Shown here one piece after another: positions 5,702-8,703 of a stretch of DNA of 8,703 nucleotides. Below the pieces are notes generated by a model that saw only the letters and a list, made by a program, of their open reading frames with translations, was not told where the DNA came from and did not search any database. Each line of letters begins with the position of its first letter. The stretch's first letter is position 1. The stretch is from Bacteroidota bacterium (GTDB lineage: Bacteria; Bacteroidota; Bacteroidia; SpSt-205; S141-50), in the NCBI GenBank assembly GCA_015490695.1, contig WFXK01000268.1:1-8703 (forward strand). The letters run 5' to 3'. The position numbers and the translations under genes were made by a program.

Positions 5702-8397
5702 AGACGAATACCGATTAAGACAATATCATCGGTTTGAGGGTTGGTATTTTTCCATTTTTCAAAGGCTTCCCAGATGCGTTGTTTTTGTTCTTGCATGGAA
5801 CGGCTGTGATAGGCGATAATGAGCTCTCTTAGGCGTTTAGGAGTGAATTTTTTATTTTTTTCGCCTCCAAATTGGTCTGTGATGCCGTCAGAAAAGAGGT
5901 AGATAGCGTCGCCTGGGGTATAGTACAGGGTTTTTGTAGTAAAGAAGTGGTCTTGTACATGGGAAAATAGAGAGCCGCCAATGCCGTAACGTTCTCCTTT
6001 GATAACGCGTAATTCTACTCGGTTCCAGAAATATAGAGGGCGATAAGCACCAGCAAACGCGATGCGTTGCTTATCGGGCTCAATGCGCACTAAAGCAACG
6101 TCCATACCATCTTGAGATATACTCCCTTCTTGGGTTTGTCCTAAGACGTGTTGGACTCGTTGATGTAATTGTAAAAGGATTTCGCCGGGTTCTTCAATGC
6201 CTTGTTCGTTGACGATTTGGTTTAGTAGGGTGTAGCCGATTAGGGACATGAAAGCACCTGGTACGCCGTGTCCTGTACAATCTACTGCAGCAACGTAGAT
6301 AGCGCTATCGCGTTCTGTTACCCAATAAAAATCGCCACTTACTAATTCTTTGGGTTGGAAAATAATAAAGTAATCTTTGAAGGCTTTTTTAAAGAACTCT
6401 TCACTGGGCAAGATAGAAGCTTGGATTCTTTGGGCGTATCGGATGCTTTCGGTTAAGTCTTTATTGATTTCTTCAATTTCTTGTTTTTGTCGTCGTAGCT
6501 CTTGGGTAATCCGTTCTAAAGCTTCTTTTTGTTGTCTGATTTGCATTTCTGCACGTTTGAGGTCAGTGATGTCATGCGCTACTAAGAGCACGGTGTCTAT
6601 GGTACCATCGGGACCGGGTTCTGGAATCGCTTCTACTTGCATGTAGCGTTGTCCAATGATAGAAGGGTATTCAATTTCGCCTTGTTGTTTTTCTTTGGTT
6701 TCAAAGGCTTCTTTGACGATTTTTTCCCAGAAGGCGATTTCTTGGGGGGAAAGTCCGATTTGATAAAAGGTTTTACGGATGAAGAAGGACGGGGGCATGC
6801 CTGTATAGCGCTCTATGGTGGGATTAACATAAAGGTAAGTGCCTTCTCGGTCTACTCGCATGATTAAATCAGGAGAATGCTCTGTTAAAGATTGGAATTT
6901 AAGTCGGGCACGCATAGCCCGTTCTGCACGAACCCTATCTGAAACATCCCGTATGTAAATCAATAGTCCTTCTATGATAGGGTCGTTTAATAAGTTCAAC
7001 CCTTTTGCTTCTAAGTGAATCCATTCTCCTGAAGCTGTACGGTAGCGAAATGTCGCAACCGCTTCCTCCTTGGGTTTCTTTAACATGTTTTCAATAAAAG
7101 TAGGTAGCACCCCCATGTCGTCTGGATGAACATAAGTGAAGAAGCGCGTTAAGGCTTGTTCGCTATAACCTAAGATACGCTGTGCAGAAGGACTCATATA
7201 ACGGATTTTTCCATAGCGGTCTGTTACTAAAACAATCTCGTGCGTATGGGTTAAAATCTTTTGTAAGCGTTGTTGACTGCTTTGTAAGGCGGCTGTAGTA
7301 CGCTGTAATTGCTTTAATTGTTGTTCTAAACGAGCATTGAGGCTTTTTAAAGTTTGTTGTGCTTGAAGCAGTTGTTTGTTTTGCTCTTCCAAAAGTGTGT
7401 TTTTTTGTTGTAATTCTTCACTGAGTTTTTGTAGTTGTTGGATTAAGCGTTTATTGCGGTCGTCTTGTTCTACGTAGCCGATGACTGAAGCGATGTAAGC
7501 CGCTAAACGTCGTAAATGTTGAATTTGTTCTTGAGAAAACGGCTCAAAACCTGCAATTTCTAAAACTCCGTAAAGACTGTCTTTAAATACCATGGGAACT
7601 AAAACAAGGCTTTTAGGTTGAATGCCTTCTACACTAACGTATTGTTCTATGAAATCGGTTTTATCTAAGTCAGGAATATGCAATGGTTCTAATTCTTGCG
7701 CGACTTGTCCGACTAAACCTTCTCCTAAGTGGAAGGTAGCTTTACGTTCTTTTTGTAGGGCGTAGCTTGCTGTTAATTTTAATAAAGGTTGCTTGGGGTC
7801 GGAGGTATCTAATAGAAATAGGGCGCCTGAGTGGGCGCGTAAATAATGGATAAGAGCACTCATGAGCTTATTGAGGAGTTCTTTTAAGTCTTTTGCTTCT
7901 GCACTTAGGTCTCTGACCAGTTCAAATCCGCCTAACATCCATTGTAGGGTTTTGATTTGTTGTTGGAGTTGTTGGGTTTGTTTTAAGAAGCGTTCTTGGA
8001 TGGTAGCGAATGGGGAAGGGGTTTTTATAACGGGGGCATTAGAGGGTTGTTGTAAAGTTTGAAATAATGCTTTGCTTTCCTGGACCAATCGTTTTATTTG
8101 ACGGTAGACGCTGCCGACTTCGTCATCTCGTTCTTTTTGTTCTTCGTCTCTGGGTAAGGTACCACGAAAGTAAGATTCCAAGAAGTAGCGGATATAAATC
8201 AGAGGACGGATAAAGAGTTGGACGATAGAGTAGCCGACAAAAATGAGTAAAATACCTTGGATGATGATGATGATTAAGGTGTTGTGGGGTATAGACCAAA
8301 ATTCTTTCAGGTATACGGCACTGGAGATGAGCAAGGCACTTAGTAGAAAAAAGGCGACTAACAGCAAGATGAGCTTATGAATAAGCCGAAGTTTCAT
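5698..8397 (-). CDS. Membrane-anchored HAMP-GAF-PAS-PAS sensor with SpoIIE/PP2C serine phosphatase output
   Basis: Multidomain signalling phosphatase of 899 residues. Two hydrophobic helices (about 8-29 and 41-63) are joined by only about 11 residues, then a HAMP-like segment follows (about 64-115, with RPL and DDEVG). Next are a Gln-rich coil, a GAF domain (about 165-308), a long coiled coil (about 310-380), PAS 1 (about 377-487, with HPDD and GEWIHLEAKG), PAS 2 (about 500-615), a second coil (about 613-655), the linker SIRYAQRIQASILP (651-664) and a SpoIIE/PP2C domain (about 675-899). Metal-binding acidic residues sit in SGDFYW (D689), DCTGHG (D706), FSDGITD (D837) and QTDDIVLIG (D890, D891), so the enzyme should be active. 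Such proteins normally dephosphorylate STAS-type anti-sigma antagonists; no partner lies in the window. The short outer loop suggests cytoplasmic or membrane-state sensing. The gene overlaps the CheB-like gene upstream and uvrA downstream, both as ATGA. Confidence 0.9.
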   Translation of the reverse strand: MKLRLIHKLILLLVAFFLLSALLISSAVYLKEFWSIPHNTLIIIIIQGILLIFVGYSIVQLFIRPLIYIRYFLESYFRGTLPRDEEQKERDDEVGSVYRQIKRLVQESKALFQTLQQPSNAPVIKTPSPFATIQERFLKQTQQLQQQIKTLQWMLGGFELVRDLSAEAKDLKELLNKLMSALIHYLRAHSGALFLLDTSDPKQPLLKLTASYALQKERKATFHLGEGLVGQVAQELEPLHIPDLDKTDFIEQYVSVEGIQPKSLVLVPMVFKDSLYGVLEIAGFEPFSQEQIQHLRRLAAYIASVIGYVEQDDRNKRLIQQLQKLSEELQQKNTLLEEQNKQLLQAQQTLKSLNARLEQQLKQLQRTTAALQSSQQRLQKILTHTHEIVLVTDRYGKIRYMSPSAQRILGYSEQALTRFFTYVHPDDMGVLPTFIENMLKKPKEEAVATFRYRTASGEWIHLEAKGLNLLNDPIIEGLLIYIRDVSDRVRAERAMRARLKFQSLTEHSPDLIMRVDREGTYLYVNPTIERYTGMPPSFFIRKTFYQIGLSPQEIAFWEKIVKEAFETKEKQQGEIEYPSIIGQRYMQVEAIPEPGPDGTIDTVLLVAHDITDLKRAEMQIRQQKEALERITQELRRQKQEIEEINKDLTESIRYAQRIQASILPSEEFFKKAFKDYFIIFQPKELVSGDFYWVTERDSAIYVAAVDCTGHGVPGAFMSLIGYTLLNQIVNEQGIEEPGEILLQLHQRVQHVLGQTQEGSISQDGMDVALVRIEPDKQRIAFAGAYRPLYFWNRVELRVIKGERYGIGGSLFSHVQDHFFTTKTLYYTPGDAIYLFSDGITDQFGGEKNKKFTPKRLRELIIAYHSRSMQEQKQRIWEAFEKWKNTNPQTDDIVLIGIRL

Positions 8398-8703
8398 AGG
8401 AGTACTTTATTAAGTTTCTTAAAAAGGGATTGGAGTTGTTCTGGGGTGCAGATTTTATCTACGGCACCTGCTTGGATAGCGCTTTCGGTCATGGTTCGCA
8501 CGGAGCAGGTTGCAGGGTCCTGGGCAATCGTAATTCCTTTTTTTCGTTTTACTGCTTTCATTCCTTGGGTACCATCTCGGTTAGCACCTGAGAGCAAAAT
8601 CGCTAATAAGCGGTCCTGATACACGTCGGCAGCGGATTCAAAAAGCACATCAATGGAAGGACGAGAAAATTGTACTAAATCAAAAGTTCCTAAGGCAAAG
8701 CGC
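8394..8703 (-). CDS. cheB: CheB-type protein-glutamate methylesterase, C-terminal part (5' partial)
   Basis: Only the last 102 residues are in the window; the frame continues past the edge. The visible part matches the end of the CheB methylesterase domain, which removes methyl groups from chemoreceptors. It shows PSIDVLFESAADVY, then ILLSGANRDGTQGM, whose Asp corresponds to the catalytic Asp of the CheB Ser-His-Asp triad, then AQDPATCSVRTM and AIQAGAVDKI. The catalytic Ser and His, and any receiver domain, lie outside, so a full response-regulator CheB cannot be told from a stand-alone methylesterase domain or a CheB-CheR hybrid. The GTG at 8648 lies inside the PSIDV motif and is not a start. 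The stop TGA overlaps the phosphatase ATG (ATGA), so the two are probably co-translated. Domain identity is firm; the role in chemotaxis rather than another signalling path is inferred. Confidence 0.85.
   Translation of the reverse strand, partial: RFALGTFDLVQFSRPSIDVLFESAADVYQDRLLAILLSGANRDGTQGMKAVKRKKGITIAQDPATCSVRTMTESAIQAGAVDKICTPEQLQSLFKKLNKVLL

Noticed and set aside
7255..7460. Repetitive TTG/TTGTTG-rich sequence as a DNA repeat
   Set aside because: It encodes the Gln-rich coiled coil (about residues 310-380) of the phosphatase; the repetition is heptad and codon bias, not a separate repeat element.

Overview
The window looks like chromosomal DNA from a Bacteroidota (Cytophagales-like) bacterium. 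Four things point there. The base composition is AT-leaning. None of the visible start codons has a convincing Shine-Dalgarno sequence. The SpoIIE-type phosphatase carries the phylum-typical linker around 'SIRYAQRIQASILP' before its catalytic domain. The UvrA lacks the first half of its first zinc finger, as I recall for Bacteroidota UvrAs. The phylum call rests on pattern recognition, not on a search.

Plus strand, 1-2861: three tightly packed genes. First is the 3' part of an M28-family metallopeptidase with a C-terminal PDZ domain, cut by the window start. It overlaps rlmE (23S rRNA 2'-O-ribose methyltransferase) by an ATGA junction. rlmE overlaps rimO (ribosomal protein S12 methylthiotransferase) by 23 bp. 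rlmE and rimO both modify the ribosome; the peptidase is probably a positional neighbour.

Minus strand, 8703-2821: a second compact unit, transcribed toward the first. In order it holds the C-terminal part of a CheB-type methylesterase domain (cut by the window end), a membrane-anchored HAMP-GAF-PAS-PAS-SpoIIE/PP2C sensor phosphatase, uvrA (excinuclease ABC subunit A), and a CAU-anticodon tRNA 17 nt after the uvrA stop. The CheB/phosphatase and phosphatase/uvrA junctions are both ATGA overlaps, so a signalling output module appears translationally coupled to nucleotide-excision repair.

The most unusual spot is the convergence point at about 2811-2914. The rimO reading frame runs into the antisense strand of the tRNA gene and stops at a TGA that is the complement of tRNA U33-C34-A35. 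The last 12 RimO residues are therefore encoded by the complement of the tRNA 3' half. A perfect Bacteroidota -7 promoter box (TAACTTTG) overlaps the uvrA stop codon just upstream of the tRNA and may drive it separately. No intrinsic terminator is visible between the convergent units.

I see no mobile element, CRISPR array, prophage or clearly new multi-gene system. There is no gene-free stretch over 300 bases; coding or RNA sequence covers essentially the whole window.
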